Both the position numbers and the translations under genes were made by a program. From Chloroflexota bacterium (GTDB taxonomy: Bacteria; Chloroflexota; Anaerolineae; UBA4142): a stretch of 64,000 nt of DNA. The notes beneath the pieces were generated by a model. The model worked only from the letters and a program-made list of their open reading frames with translations, did no database searches and was not told the origin of the DNA. Positions 33,735 through 42,438 of this stretch are shown piece after piece; the first letter of the stretch is position 1, and each line of letters begins with the position of its first letter. The DNA lies in the NCBI GenBank assembly GCA_016208315.1, contig JACQYF010000074.1, forward strand, positions 1 through 64,000, written 5' to 3'.

Positions 33735-35162
33735 ATGAAACAGCTTAAAGGGTTGATTTTACTGGCTATTTTGTTTACTGCGATTGTTGTCCCAACTGTT
33801 TTCGCCGATGCGCCGACTGGGACGGGGCCGCAGGATCCATTTTATGCGACCGGCCAGTGGCAAACGGTCGCGCCGAATGCGACTGGCTGGTATTATTTCG
33901 ACTACCCCGGTGACCGGTCCAAAGTGGAAGTGGACCTCGACGCGAACGGCAATCGCAACGTTCAGCTCTTGATCCTGACTCCGGAACAGGCCAGGGCCTA
34001 CGTCCAGGATCCGACGACCAAGCCCGTCGGCAACGGAACAATTCCCGGCGCGAATACACAAGCGAGCAATCACGATCTGGTCTGGCTTGGCGGCTTTAAC
34101 TTCGGCGGCCGGTTTTTCGCGGTCGTCGTCAACCGAGATGCGAGTCCCGTTCCGGTGCGCGTCACGATTAGCGGTTCAAACGTGCTCTTCGCGCCGACTC
34201 CGACGCCGACGGTGAATCCGCTCTTATTGCTGCCAAATCCTTTTGCCACGCGCGTTCCGACCGGCACCATTCAAGGCAAACTGGTCTTCCAAGACGCGAG
34301 CGGCGGCAACATCTTTACCGTGAACGGCGACGGCTCGCAATTAACGCGAGTCACGTACGGGTTGGATCCGAATTGGTCGCCGGATGGCAAGCAAATCATC
34401 TTTTCGCGCTGGAATCAGCCCGCCGGTCTCTTTCTCGTCAACGTCGGAGATCCCCTTCAGGGGGCGGACGGTACGAACGAGCAGGCGCTGTTCGGTTCGG
34501 AGAAACTGATTTCACCCCAGTGGAGTTCGGATGGAACCAAGATCGCCTTTGCGCGGCAATGGGGCGGCTCGACGGATGATACCCAGTTCTGCTTCCGCGG
34601 AGCATGCTTCACCTTCGCCGCCAATCCTCACTGGAAAATCGGCGTCGTGAATGCGAGCGGCAGCAACCTGCTCCAGCCCCCGTGCTCGAACTATTGCTTC
34701 TCACCCACCTGGGCCGGCGATAACCGCACGCTGGCCTACGCGGACGCAACCTTTGGCATCTTGACGACAGACACGACGCCCAACAGCGGGCCCGCGTCGA
34801 ATTTGTTCACGCAAAATCCCGCGGTGCAGTCAACCGTCTACAGCCCCGATGGCAGTAAAATCGCCTTTATGGTTAGGCAGGCCGACCATTGGGAAATCAA
34901 CTGGATAAACGCCGATGGCGCCAACGTCACGGCGGTCACATTCGCGGATCCATTGTCCTTCCAGGTCGTCAACAACGTCGCGCCGGCGTGGTCTCCGGAC
35001 GGTAAGCAAATCTTGTTCCTCTCGGACCGCAATGGCAAGTGGGAATTTTTCGTCGTCAATCTGGACGGTACCGGCTTGACGCAAGTGCTCAAGAATGTGA
35101 CCGACGCGAATCCGATCCGCTACAACTTTTCAAATGAGCGCGTGGTGGACTGGACGAGGTGA
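33735..35162 (+). CDS. Exported TolB-like beta-propeller protein
   Basis: A 475-residue secreted protein with a signal peptide (GLILLAILFTAIVVPTVFA). The N-terminal part (about 30-150) resembles a beta-sandwich; a Pro/Thr linker (APTPTPTVNP) follows. The C-terminal part has repeated PD40/TolB-type blades: WSPDGKQIIFSRW, WSSDGTKIAFARQW, YSPDGSKIAFMVRQ, WSPDGKQILFLSDR. Such propellers bind other proteins or glycans. It is the fifth gene of the run from 29922 and may be part of the envelope module. GAGGACAGG precedes the ATG. Confidence 0.85.
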   Translation: MKQLKGLILLAILFTAIVVPTVFADAPTGTGPQDPFYATGQWQTVAPNATGWYYFDYPGDRSKVEVDLDANGNRNVQLLILTPEQARAYVQDPTTKPVGNGTIPGANTQASNHDLVWLGGFNFGGRFFAVVVNRDASPVPVRVTISGSNVLFAPTPTPTVNPLLLLPNPFATRVPTGTIQGKLVFQDASGGNIFTVNGDGSQLTRVTYGLDPNWSPDGKQIIFSRWNQPAGLFLVNVGDPLQGADGTNEQALFGSEKLISPQWSSDGTKIAFARQWGGSTDDTQFCFRGACFTFAANPHWKIGVVNASGSNLLQPPCSNYCFSPTWAGDNRTLAYADATFGILTTDTTPNSGPASNLFTQNPAVQSTVYSPDGSKIAFMVRQADHWEINWINADGANVTAVTFADPLSFQVVNNVAPAWSPDGKQILFLSDRNGKWEFFVVNLDGTGLTQVLKNVTDANPIRYNFSNERVVDWTR

Positions 35163-35189
35163 GTAGGCCAAGATGGCATCTTGGCCTAC
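35163..35189. repeat. 27-bp palindrome, 13-1-13 (copy 2)
   Basis: Perfect arms GTAGGCCAAGATG and CATCTTGGCCTAC around one G. It contains the start codon (35173) of the next small gene and encodes its first residues. Confidence 0.9.
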
Positions 35190-35391
35190 GCTCAGACATT
35201 GGCGATCGCTGATTGTCCGGGTCGTTGTCGCGACCGGCGTGGCGTGGATGCTTGCCACTGCGCCGCTGCCGCTGGTGCCGTCGCACGTGTGGGTGGCTTA
35301 TGTCCAAGTACCGCTTGTCGTGTTTGTGTTAATCTGTTACATCGGCAAGTTGCTGATAGATACATTTTACTATGACCATTACAAACCCTAA
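35173..35391 (+). CDS. Small two-helix membrane protein
   Basis: A 72-residue protein with two hydrophobic segments (SLIVRVVVATGVAWMLA and AYVQVPLVVFVLICYIGKLLI). The N-terminal MASWPTL is encoded by the palindrome at 35163-35189, so the original start may have been further in, or absent. It lies 16 bases before the DUF5666 protein and 10 after the TolB-like gene, which supports a real gene in the same operon. The function is unknown. Confidence 0.6.
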   Translation: MASWPTLRHWRSLIVRVVVATGVAWMLATAPLPLVPSHVWVAYVQVPLVVFVLICYIGKLLIDTFYYDHYKP

Positions 35392-35407
35392 GGGAGGATA
35401 CATCAGA

Positions 35408-35845
35408 ATGAAAACCGTGCTCGTCGCAGGTATCGTCGTCGTGCTCTTGGTCGCGGTCGGCGTGGGGGCCTTCTTGGCCGGATCGAATTACGGACAGGCG
35501 CAAGCTCAAAATATTCGCGCCGAATTCTTTACGAGCCGCCAGCAAGCGCAAGGCGGCGCCATTCAGCCCGGTCAGGGTGGTGGGCCGGCGATGGCCGGCA
35601 TGCAAGGCCAGTTTGGGCGTGGCTTGATTGGAACCGTCAAGAGCGTAGACGGAAACAAAATTCAACTCACCCAGCGCGATGGCAGCGTCGTCACCGTCAC
35701 CATGGATTCACAGACCCAGATTCAAAAGACCATGGCCGGCGCCGCCGCGGATATCAAGACGGGTGAAAACATCACCGTCTTGAGCGACCAGACGGGCAGC
35801 GACGTCACCGCCCGGACGATTCAAATTCGCGCCGCCGGACAATAG
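35408..35845 (+). CDS. DUF5666-like exported protein
   Basis: A 145-residue protein with an N-terminal anchor (TVLVAGIVVVLLVAVGVGAFLAG), a Gly/Gln-rich linker and a DUF5666-type core: GLIGTVKSVDGNKIQLTQRDG, VTVTMDSQTQIQKT, DIKTGENITVLSDQ. It is the last gene of the ECF sigma/MacAB run and is followed by a clear terminator. AAGGGAGGATAC lies upstream of the chosen ATG. The function is unknown. Confidence 0.85.
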   Translation: MKTVLVAGIVVVLLVAVGVGAFLAGSNYGQAQAQNIRAEFFTSRQQAQGGAIQPGQGGGPAMAGMQGQFGRGLIGTVKSVDGNKIQLTQRDGSVVTVTMDSQTQIQKTMAGAAADIKTGENITVLSDQTGSDVTARTIQIRAAGQ

Positions 35846-35873
35846 CGGCCTGCGGCGATCCCCAGCGTCTACC

Positions 35874-35909
35874 AGTGCGACGCACCTTACCGGCGCGTCG
35901 CACTTTTTT
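35874..35909 (+). terminator. Rho-independent terminator
   Basis: Arms AGTGCGACGC (35874-35883) and GCGTCGCACT (35895-35904), followed by a T-run to 35909. It ends the operon of 29922-35845. Confidence 0.9.
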
Positions 35910-35989
35910 CGCGCCCATTGACTTTTCAACACAATCCGCATATCCTTTGCTTGAATCTTGGCGGGGAGTACCCTGGTCCTACGTGAGAA

Positions 35990-36018
35990 TTGACACCATT
36001 TAGCATCTCTGATATACT
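35990..36018 (+). promoter_or_regulatory. Promoter of the amino acid ABC genes
   Basis: TTGACA (35990-35995), 17-base spacer, TATACT (36013-36018): nearly consensus. An AAGGAGGTGA at 36041-36050 follows in the leader, 80 bases before the gene start. A weaker TTGACT-N17-TATCCT lies at 35918-35946. Confidence 0.8.
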
Positions 36019-36130
36019 CCGCCCGATTCAGTCGCCCCACAAGGAGGTGAATCGAGACAAGTAATTGCGACTTATTGGCTCGCGTTCCATTGCAGACATC
36101 ATCATGTGAGGTTAGAAGAGGAGAAGCAAG

Positions 36131-37003
36131 ATGAAACACACTGTCGTGTTGGGTGCTCTGCTCTTACTTGCGCTGATTGCAACGGCCTGCGCACCCGCTG
36201 CTACACCTACCCCCGTTCCACCACCAGCCACGGCTGTTCCAGCCACCAAGGCGCCCCTCGCGCCAACCGCCGCTCCTACCGCGGCCCCAGCGGCTGCGCT
36301 GCCTGATCTCAAAGGCCGCGCGCTCAAAGTTGGCAGCGATACCACATATCCGCCTTTTGAATTCGTCAACAAGACGAACGAGGTCGTCGGCTTTGACGTA
36401 GACGTGGTCAACGAAATCTGCAAACTCGTCAACTGCAAGGCAACCTTCATCACCACCGGCTTCGACACCATTTTCGTCGCGCTGTCCCAAAAGCAGTTCG
36501 ACATGGTCGCGTCGGGAGTCACTATTACAGAGGAGCGCAAAAAGACGGTGGACTTTGGCGCACCGTATTTACACTATGAGGAAGTGCTTTTGGTGCGCGC
36601 GGACGAGAACCGAATTGCGGGCGCGGAGGATTTGAAGAGCGGCAAGTACATCGTCGGCGTTCAAACCGGCACCAGTAACGAGGAGACGGCCAAAACGCTC
36701 GTGCCGGACGAAAAGAAACAACTCAAGCGCTTTGACACTTTCGACCAAGCCATTGCCGCGTTGATCGGCAAAGACGTGGATGTCGTCGAGATTGACAAAC
36801 CCGCGGCCGATGGCTATATGGCGCAGAATGCCGGCAAAATGAAGGTCACCGGCAAGGGCCTGGTTAGCGCCGACCTGGGATTTGCGTTCCAAAAGGGCGA
36901 TAAGACGCTCATAGATGCCTTCAATGCCGGGATAAAGACGATCCAGACGAACGGCACCTTCGACAAATCGTACAAAAAGTGGTTTGTGGATTACAAACCC
37001 TAA
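36131..37003 (+). CDS. Polar amino acid ABC transporter substrate-binding lipoprotein
   Basis: Receptor of 290 residues. Lipobox ATAC (Cys20) is followed by a Pro/Ala/Thr linker to about residue 58, then a type II binding fold: VGSDTTYPPFEFVNKTNEVVG, FDTIFVALSQKQFDMVASG and VTITEERKKTVDFGAPYL in pieces are standard for the HisJ/GlnH family. It acts on the cell surface with the permease that follows. No HisP/GlnQ-type ATPase lies next to the pair. Confidence 0.93.
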   Translation: MKHTVVLGALLLLALIATACAPAATPTPVPPPATAVPATKAPLAPTAAPTAAPAAALPDLKGRALKVGSDTTYPPFEFVNKTNEVVGFDVDVVNEICKLVNCKATFITTGFDTIFVALSQKQFDMVASGVTITEERKKTVDFGAPYLHYEEVLLVRADENRIAGAEDLKSGKYIVGVQTGTSNEETAKTLVPDEKKQLKRFDTFDQAIAALIGKDVDVVEIDKPAADGYMAQNAGKMKVTGKGLVSADLGFAFQKGDKTLIDAFNAGIKTIQTNGTFDKSYKKWFVDYKP

Positions 37004-37063
37004 TCGGCAGGTGGAGCCACGACGAGGTGGCTCCACGTTAACGACCGCTCTCAGGCAAGTCCC

Positions 37064-37912
37064 ATGGCGATTCATATTGACCAGCCGCCACCCGTGCAAG
37101 GAGGCCGACTACTTCCTATCCCGCGCAATATTCCGTGGTGGATAATTGTCCTCGCCATCGGCGGATTGCTGGTTCTCTTGTTCATTACCACATCTGCGTC
37201 TTATCAGGAGACCTTTGCTTTTCTCTGGGGCGGCGTCGTTCGCACCCTCCAGCTGACGCTCGTCGCGTATGCCCTGGCGCTGGTCTTTGGGTTGATCGGC
37301 GGTTTGGGACGAGTCTCCAAGAACGCCATCATTTATACGCTGGCCACCTTGTACGTCGAAATTATCCGCGGGGTTCCGCTGCTCGTCGTGTTGATTTACA
37401 TCGCCTTTGTGCTCGCGCCCCAGGCCTCGACCGCCATCGCGGCGGCTGCCAGCGCGCTCAATGCGCCCTTCCTTGAAAGCGCCGCGACCATCTTTCGCGA
37501 TGATTTCATGCGCGGCGTCTTGGGACTCGCCATCGGGTACGGCGCGTACCTATCCGAAGTTTATCGCGCCGGGATCGAATCCATCGCGCGCGGGCAAATG
37601 GAAGCGGCGCGCAGCTTGGGGATGACGTATTGGCAAGCGTTGCGGCACGTCATTCTCCCCCAAGCCATTCGCACGATCCTCCCGCCGCTGGGAAATGACT
37701 TTATCGCGATGCTTAAAGACTCGTCGCTCGTGTCCGCCATCGGCGCGCTGCCGGTCAACGCCGAACTGACCCTGCGCGGGCGGATGTACTCGGCGAGCAC
37801 GTTCAAGTCGTTCGAAACCTGGAATTCGGTGGCGCTGCTCTATTTGATCATGAGTCTGGGTCTTTCGGTGTTTGTGCGTTACGTCGAGAAACGCTGGTCC
37901 ATACCCAAGTAA
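37064..37912 (+). CDS. Polar amino acid ABC transporter permease
   Basis: Membrane permease of 282 residues, HisM/GlnP type: GGVVRTLQLTLVAYALALVFG, TLYVEIIRGVPLLVVLIYIAF and the ATPase-contact loop ARGQMEAARSLGMTYWQALRHV-ILPQAIR. It has about five helices and a hydrophilic N-terminal extension. It follows the binding protein by 60 bases. A cognate ATPase is missing from the immediate operon and must come from elsewhere. Confidence 0.93.
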   Translation: MAIHIDQPPPVQGGRLLPIPRNIPWWIIVLAIGGLLVLLFITTSASYQETFAFLWGGVVRTLQLTLVAYALALVFGLIGGLGRVSKNAIIYTLATLYVEIIRGVPLLVVLIYIAFVLAPQASTAIAAAASALNAPFLESAATIFRDDFMRGVLGLAIGYGAYLSEVYRAGIESIARGQMEAARSLGMTYWQALRHVILPQAIRTILPPLGNDFIAMLKDSSLVSAIGALPVNAELTLRGRMYSASTFKSFETWNSVALLYLIMSLGLSVFVRYVEKRWSIPK

Positions 37913-37913
37913 G

Positions 37914-38732
37914 ATGAAACTTCCCACGCGAGAAATCACGCCCACATTGGCGACCGCGCCGCCGATGTCGCGAGCTGAGGCATTGGCTGTGGCGGAACGC
38001 TGCATCGAGTTGTTAAGAACGCGCTTTGGCGCGCGGCGTGTGATCGTTTTTGGCTCCGCCGCCGGTCAAGGTCCCTGGCACGCGGGTTCCGATCTGGACC
38101 TGGCCGTGGAATGCATTCGACCGGCTGAGTTCCTGGACGCCTATGGCGCGGTGCAAGATCTCGCCCCGCCAAACTTGAAGGTAGACCTGGTGGAACTGGA
38201 AACGGCGTACCCTGAAATGCGCGCGCGCATCTTGCGGGAGGTTGCAGTGCCTGACGATCCCATTCTCGCCCTCCAAGGTCTCGTCGCCGACGAATTAACA
38301 ACCTTGGAACGCATCTCCGCGAAGATGAACGAACTCACCGGGGAGATGCATGATCCTCCCACCTGGGTTGAAATGAGCGCGATGGGTCGCCTCATCCACG
38401 ACTTTTATCGCGGCGCAGAAAGCCTGCTTAGCCGTATCGCGGTTCAATTCGACGGCAGTGTATCGGCGACGCCGCACTGGCACAGCGAACTTGTAGCGCA
38501 AATGGGCCGAGCCCAGCCCGGAAAACGCCCAGCCGTCATTGACAAACGGCTCCTGGCACGGCTGGACGAGTATCGCAAGTTGTTCCATTTCTTCCGCAAC
38601 GCGTATGGGGCCGAACTGGAATGGGATCGCTTGCAGAAACATGTCGTGCAAATGAGTGAAACGCTCGACATGTTGCGGGCCCAATTGGATCAATTCTTCG
38701 TCGCAGTACAACCCAAAGAGGAACGATCATAA
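37914..38732 (+). CDS. Nucleotidyltransferase (MNT) fused to a HepT-like HEPN domain
   Basis: A 272-residue protein. The N-terminal half is a minimal nucleotidyltransferase with GSAAGQGPWHAGSDLDLAVE (GS and DxD metal ligands) and KVDLVELE (third Asp). The C-terminal half, about residues 125-260, is helical and resembles the HepT-like group (GRLIHDFYRGAESLLSRIAV, EYRKLFHFFRNAYGAELEW). These are normally two separate genes forming a toxin-antitoxin pair in which MNT modifies the HEPN RNase. The usual RxxxxH motif is not evident. The start ATG lies one base after the permease stop. Confidence 0.82.
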   Translation: MKLPTREITPTLATAPPMSRAEALAVAERCIELLRTRFGARRVIVFGSAAGQGPWHAGSDLDLAVECIRPAEFLDAYGAVQDLAPPNLKVDLVELETAYPEMRARILREVAVPDDPILALQGLVADELTTLERISAKMNELTGEMHDPPTWVEMSAMGRLIHDFYRGAESLLSRIAVQFDGSVSATPHWHSELVAQMGRAQPGKRPAVIDKRLLARLDEYRKLFHFFRNAYGAELEWDRLQKHVVQMSETLDMLRAQLDQFFVAVQPKEERS

Positions 38733-38806
38733 AAAGTCCAAAGTGTCAAAGTGCCTAAAGTGTAAAGTCAACTTTAGACACTTGCCACTTCCAACTTCGC
38801 ACTTGG
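38731..38806. repeat. AAAGTGTCAAAGTGCC inverted tandem repeat
   Basis: Units of the AAAGTGTnAAAGTG type, then inverse ACTTTAGACACTTGCCACTT units, filling the gap before livG and including the preceding stop. Confidence 0.7.
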
Positions 38807-38814
38807 GAGACCCT

Positions 38815-39594
38815 ATGGCATTATTAGAGGCGCGCCAAGTCACAAAGCGCTTCGGCGGCTTGGTCGCAGTAGACAAGGTTGATTTCGCCATCGAACCGGG
38901 GATGATCGCCAGTTTGATCGGACCGAACGGCGCGGGCAAGACCACATTCTTCAATTGCATTACCGGCTTTTACCGGCCTGAAGAAGGCGAAATCCTCTTC
39001 GACGGCGTGAATATTGCCGGACTGCGCCCGGACCTCATCACGGCCGCCCGGATCGCGCGCACCTTTCAGAATATCCGCCTCTTTTCGAACATGACCGCGC
39101 TCGAGAACGTGATGGTGGGCGAGCACCCGCGGATGAAGGCGGGCCTGCTTGGGGCGATACTGCACGATCCCGCGACGCGTGCGGAGGAAAAGCGCGTCGC
39201 CAAGCGCGCGCGCGAGCTGCTGGAATTTGTGGGCCTGCGCGGCCGCGACGACCAGCTAGCCAAGAACTTGTCTTACGGCGACCAACGCCGGCTGGAAATC
39301 GCCCGCGCGCTCGCCACCGAGCCCAAGCTGCTGCTCCTGGACGAGCCGACCGCGGGCATGAACCCCGGCGAAACCTCCGCCATGGTGGGCTTTATTCGCC
39401 GCCTCCGGGACGAACTGGGCCTGACCATTCTCCTGATCGAACACCAAATGAAAGTGGTCATGACGATTTCGGATCGCGTGAGTGTGCTCGACTTTGGCGT
39501 CAAGATCTCGGAGGGCACTCCCGGCGAAGTGCAAAAGAATCCGCGCGTGCGTGAAGCGTATCTCGGAAAAGAGTACGGTCAAGAAGCCGCATAA
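38815..39594 (+). CDS. livG: LIV-type ABC transporter ATPase LivG (second system)
   Basis: ATPase of 259 residues with Walker A GPNGAGKT, signature LSYGDQRR and Walker B LLLLDEPTAGM, then LIEHQMKVVMTI. Start MALLEARQVTKRF at 38815 with GGGAGACCC upstream. It serves the second LIV-type importer together with the genes at 39684, 42745, 44214 and 45272, from which it is separated by an oxidase gene and a Uma2-type gene. Confidence 0.94.
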   Translation: MALLEARQVTKRFGGLVAVDKVDFAIEPGMIASLIGPNGAGKTTFFNCITGFYRPEEGEILFDGVNIAGLRPDLITAARIARTFQNIRLFSNMTALENVMVGEHPRMKAGLLGAILHDPATRAEEKRVAKRARELLEFVGLRGRDDQLAKNLSYGDQRRLEIARALATEPKLLLLDEPTAGMNPGETSAMVGFIRRLRDELGLTILLIEHQMKVVMTISDRVSVLDFGVKISEGTPGEVQKNPRVREAYLGKEYGQEAA

Positions 39595-39608
39595 CCCCTC
39601 ACCAAGCA

Positions 39609-39659
39609 CCAATTACTAATTACCAATTGTCGGGAGAAAAGTCGTAATTAGTAATTGCC
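39609..39659. repeat. AATTACTAATTACC inverted repeat
   Basis: CAATTACTAATTACCAATT and the inverse TAATTAGTAATTGCC, between livG and livF of the second system. Confidence 0.7.
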
Positions 39660-39683
39660 AAGAGGAACTGGAGACTGGCATAT

Positions 39684-40397
39684 ATGGCGATGCTTGAAGT
39701 CAACGACATTCACAGCTTTTATGGGAATATTGAGGCCATCAAAGGCATCAGTTTAACGGTAGACAAGGGTGAAATCGTCACCCTGATTGGCGCGAACGGC
39801 GCGGGCAAGACGACGACGCTAAAAACGATTTCGGGCGTGATGCACCCACGGCACGGAACCATCATCCTCGACGGCGAACACATCGAAAACACCCCGCCGC
39901 ACGACATCGTAATGAAAGGCATCGGCCAGTCGCCGGAGGGCCGCAAGATTTTTGGCGCGCTCACGGTCCTGGAAAACTTGGAAATGGGCGCGTACGCGCG
40001 CAAGGACAAAGAGGGCATCCAAAAGGATCTAGACCTTGTGTTTTCCCTCTTTCCGCGTCTCGCAGAACGCCGCCTCCAACTCGGCGGCACGCTCTCCGGC
40101 GGCGAGCAGCAAATGCTCGCGATGGGTCGCGCGATGATGACGCACCCGCGCGTCTTGATGCTCGACGAACCTTCGATGGGGCTTGCGCCCGTCTTGGTCG
40201 AAGCCATCTTCGATACCATCGAAACACTGAACAAAGAAGGCACCACGATTTTGCTCGTCGAGCAGAACGCCGCCAAAGCGCTCCAGGTCGCCAACCGCGG
40301 CTACGTCATCCAGACCGGCCAAATCGTCCTCAAGGATAGCGCGGAGAATTTGCGGAAAAACGAGATGGTGCGAAAGGCGTATCTTGGGGAATCGTAA
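39684..40397 (+). CDS. livF: LIV-type ABC transporter ATPase LivF (second system)
   Basis: ATPase of 237 residues with Walker A GANGAGKT, signature LSGGEQQ and Walker B VLMLDEPSMGL; NDIHSFYGNIEAIKG is typical of LivF. Partner of the preceding LivG. Two in-frame ATGs (39684, 39690) are possible starts. The distal genes of the transporter (livK, livH, livM) lie 2.3 kb downstream. Confidence 0.94.
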   Translation: MAMLEVNDIHSFYGNIEAIKGISLTVDKGEIVTLIGANGAGKTTTLKTISGVMHPRHGTIILDGEHIENTPPHDIVMKGIGQSPEGRKIFGALTVLENLEMGAYARKDKEGIQKDLDLVFSLFPRLAERRLQLGGTLSGGEQQMLAMGRAMMTHPRVLMLDEPSMGLAPVLVEAIFDTIETLNKEGTTILLVEQNAAKALQVANRGYVIQTGQIVLKDSAENLRKNEMVRKAYLGES

Positions 40398-40460
40398 AAC
40401 GTGAAACGTAAAACGTAACAAACTTGATGAGAGTTTACGTTTTACGCATTACGTTTTACG
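40392..40460. repeat. ACGTGAAACGTAAA inverted tandem repeat
   Basis: Tandem CGTAAAACGTGAA units and the inverse TTTACGTTTTACGCATTACG, directly after the livF stop; same family as 33689-33714. Confidence 0.8.
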
Positions 40461-40473
40461 ACTGAGGAGTTTG

Positions 40474-41655
40474 ATGGTTTCGACCGCAGATGTCGTAGTG
40501 ATCGGCGCGGGAATTACCGGGACGAGCGCGGCGTTTCAACTCGCGCGGCGCGGGCTAAAGGTCGCGCTGGTGGAAAAGCGATTCCTGGCCGCGGGGTCCA
40601 CAGGCAAATCATCCGCCATCATCCGCCAGCACTATTCGAATGAAATTACGGCCAAGATGGCGCTCTTTTCGCTCCGCGTGTTCCATAACTTCGCGGAGGT
40701 GGTCGGCGGCGACGCGGGGTTTGTCCAGACTGGCTTTGCCGTGCTCGTGGATCCGAAAGATCGTGATGGATTGGTGGAAAACGTGGCGATGCAAAAACGC
40801 GTTGGCGTCAACACGCAGATTGTTTCGTCCGAGGAACTGCACGACATAGACCCCGGGATCGCCGGAACGCGCGAGATCGTCGCCGCGTACGAGCCGGAAA
40901 GCGGCTATGCCGATCCCGCGTTTACGACGACGAGTTATGCCGATGCCGCGCGCAAACTGGGCGCGGAGGTCTATCAAGGCGCGCGCGTGACCGGCATCGA
41001 AATGAGCGGCGGGCGCGCGACCGGCGTCAAGACGACCGCGGGCGAAATTGCGACAGGCGCGGTGGTGAATTGCGCGAATGCTTGGGCGCCGGAAATTGGC
41101 AGCATGGTCGGCGTTGCGTTGCCGATTCAAGCCAGTCGTCACCAAGTGGCTACGTTTCAACGCCCACACTCCCATACCCGCGCACATCTCACCGCTGGCG
41201 ATTTCATAAACCACATCTACTATCGCCCCGAAGGATCGGCGCTGACCCTGGTCGGCTCGATTGACGCGGGGGAAGCCGAACATCACATTGATCCCGATCA
41301 TTACAACGAGTCCGCCGATTACGAGTTCATCGAAGACGCGGCGCAGCGCATTCGCAATCGCTATCCCTACATGGAGCAGGCGTTGAGCAAAGGCGGCTGG
41401 TCGGGGATTTATGGTGTGACACCCGATTGGCACCCCATCATTGACGAGGCGCCGGAAGGCAGCGGTTTTTTCGTCGCCGCCGGATTTAGCGGGCACGGCT
41501 TTAAGCTTGGACCGGCGGTAGGCGTGATGGTTGCCGATATGGTGACGCGCGCGGGCGCGCCAGCGGAGGGCTTGAGCCGCGCTTTGTTCCGCAGCGCGCG
41601 CTTTGCCGAAAATCAGTTGGTCCGCGGCAAGTACGAGTACTCAATTGTAGGATGA
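40474..41655 (+). CDS. FAD-dependent amine/amino acid oxidoreductase (DAO family, SoxB-like)
   Basis: A 393-residue flavoenzyme. The N-terminal FAD motif is VVVIGAGITGTSAAFQLARRG, followed by AAGSTGKSSAIIRQHYSN. The C-terminal GIYGVTPDWHPIIDEAP and FVAAGFSGHGFKLGPAVG are characteristic of sarcosine oxidase beta, glycine oxidase and proline-dehydrogenase-type DAO proteins. It probably oxidises a secondary or N-methylated amino acid, plausibly the solute of the surrounding LIV transporter. GAGGAG precedes TTG-ATG; I chose the ATG. Confidence 0.9.
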   Translation: MVSTADVVVIGAGITGTSAAFQLARRGLKVALVEKRFLAAGSTGKSSAIIRQHYSNEITAKMALFSLRVFHNFAEVVGGDAGFVQTGFAVLVDPKDRDGLVENVAMQKRVGVNTQIVSSEELHDIDPGIAGTREIVAAYEPESGYADPAFTTTSYADAARKLGAEVYQGARVTGIEMSGGRATGVKTTAGEIATGAVVNCANAWAPEIGSMVGVALPIQASRHQVATFQRPHSHTRAHLTAGDFINHIYYRPEGSALTLVGSIDAGEAEHHIDPDHYNESADYEFIEDAAQRIRNRYPYMEQALSKGGWSGIYGVTPDWHPIIDEAPEGSGFFVAAGFSGHGFKLGPAVGVMVADMVTRAGAPAEGLSRALFRSARFAENQLVRGKYEYSIVG

Positions 41656-41668
41656 GTGGAGGTGAAGC

Positions 41669-42349
41669 ATGGTTGTAAAGCAACCTCCCGTGGAAGTCGC
41701 GGCGGAGACCCAAGAATCGGGACCGCGCATGACTTATGAAGAATACCTGAAATGGGCTAATGAGGACCTGCGTACCGAATGGGTGAACGGAGAGGTAATC
41801 ATTCAAATGCCGCTCAAGCCCCTTCACCAAAGATTGAGCGAGTTTCTTGATCGAATCCTTGGACTATTCATCGGCGTCTTTGGATTGGGAGTTCTGCACA
41901 CCGCTCCAATTGAAGTTAAGCTTTGGGCAGATGGACCTTCCCGTGAGCCGGACTTGCTCTTTGTCTCAAACGAGCACCTCGACCGGCTCACGCCCGAACG
42001 GGTCGTCGGCGCACCGGACTTGGTCGTCGAGATCGTTTCAGATGACAGCGTTCACCGCGATCGCGTGGACAAGTTCGACCAGTACGAGGCAGCGGGTGTG
42101 CCCGAATATTGGATCATTGACAATCGCCCCGACCAGCACCGCGCGTGGTTCTATCGGCTCGATACAAACGGGCAGTACCAGCAAGTTGCCGTGGGCACAG
42201 ATGGCGTTTATCGTTCGACAGTCCTGCCCGGCTTTTGGCTGCGCCTAGACTGGCTTTGGTCCGAGTCGCCCAACGAATTGAGTGCGCTGGCAGAGATCAT
42301 CGGTCCAGAGCAATTTGCCGAAGCACTGCGCCGGGCGAGTTCGAAATAG
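41669..42349 (+). CDS. Uma2-family (DUF820) endonuclease-like protein
   Basis: A 226-residue protein of the Uma2 family (PD-(D/E)XK-like fold). MTYEEYLKWANEDLRTEWVNGEVI is the family opening, and the putative catalytic residues are in SREPDLLFVSNE and VVGAPDLVVEIVSDDSV followed by DKFDQYEAAGVPEYWIID. The biological role is unknown; such genes are scattered in Chloroflexota and Cyanobacteria, possibly as mobile. It separates the oxidase from the livK gene, and another copy lies at 47094. Confidence 0.9.
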   Translation: MVVKQPPVEVAAETQESGPRMTYEEYLKWANEDLRTEWVNGEVIIQMPLKPLHQRLSEFLDRILGLFIGVFGLGVLHTAPIEVKLWADGPSREPDLLFVSNEHLDRLTPERVVGAPDLVVEIVSDDSVHRDRVDKFDQYEAAGVPEYWIIDNRPDQHRAWFYRLDTNGQYQQVAVGTDGVYRSTVLPGFWLRLDWLWSESPNELSALAEIIGPEQFAEALRRASSK

Positions 42350-42361
42350 GTGGCAGTGGGC

Positions 42362-42430
42362 GCTATTCGTTTATTCGTTCCTATTCGTTGCCCTATTCGT
42401 TGCCCTATTCGTTTATTCGTTCTTATTCGT
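42362..42430. repeat. ATTCGTTTATTCGTTCC tandem repeat
   Basis: About seven degenerate (C)TATTCGTT units, same family as 12712-12764, ending just upstream of the livK promoter. Confidence 0.8.
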
Positions 42431-42438
42431 TGGCATGC

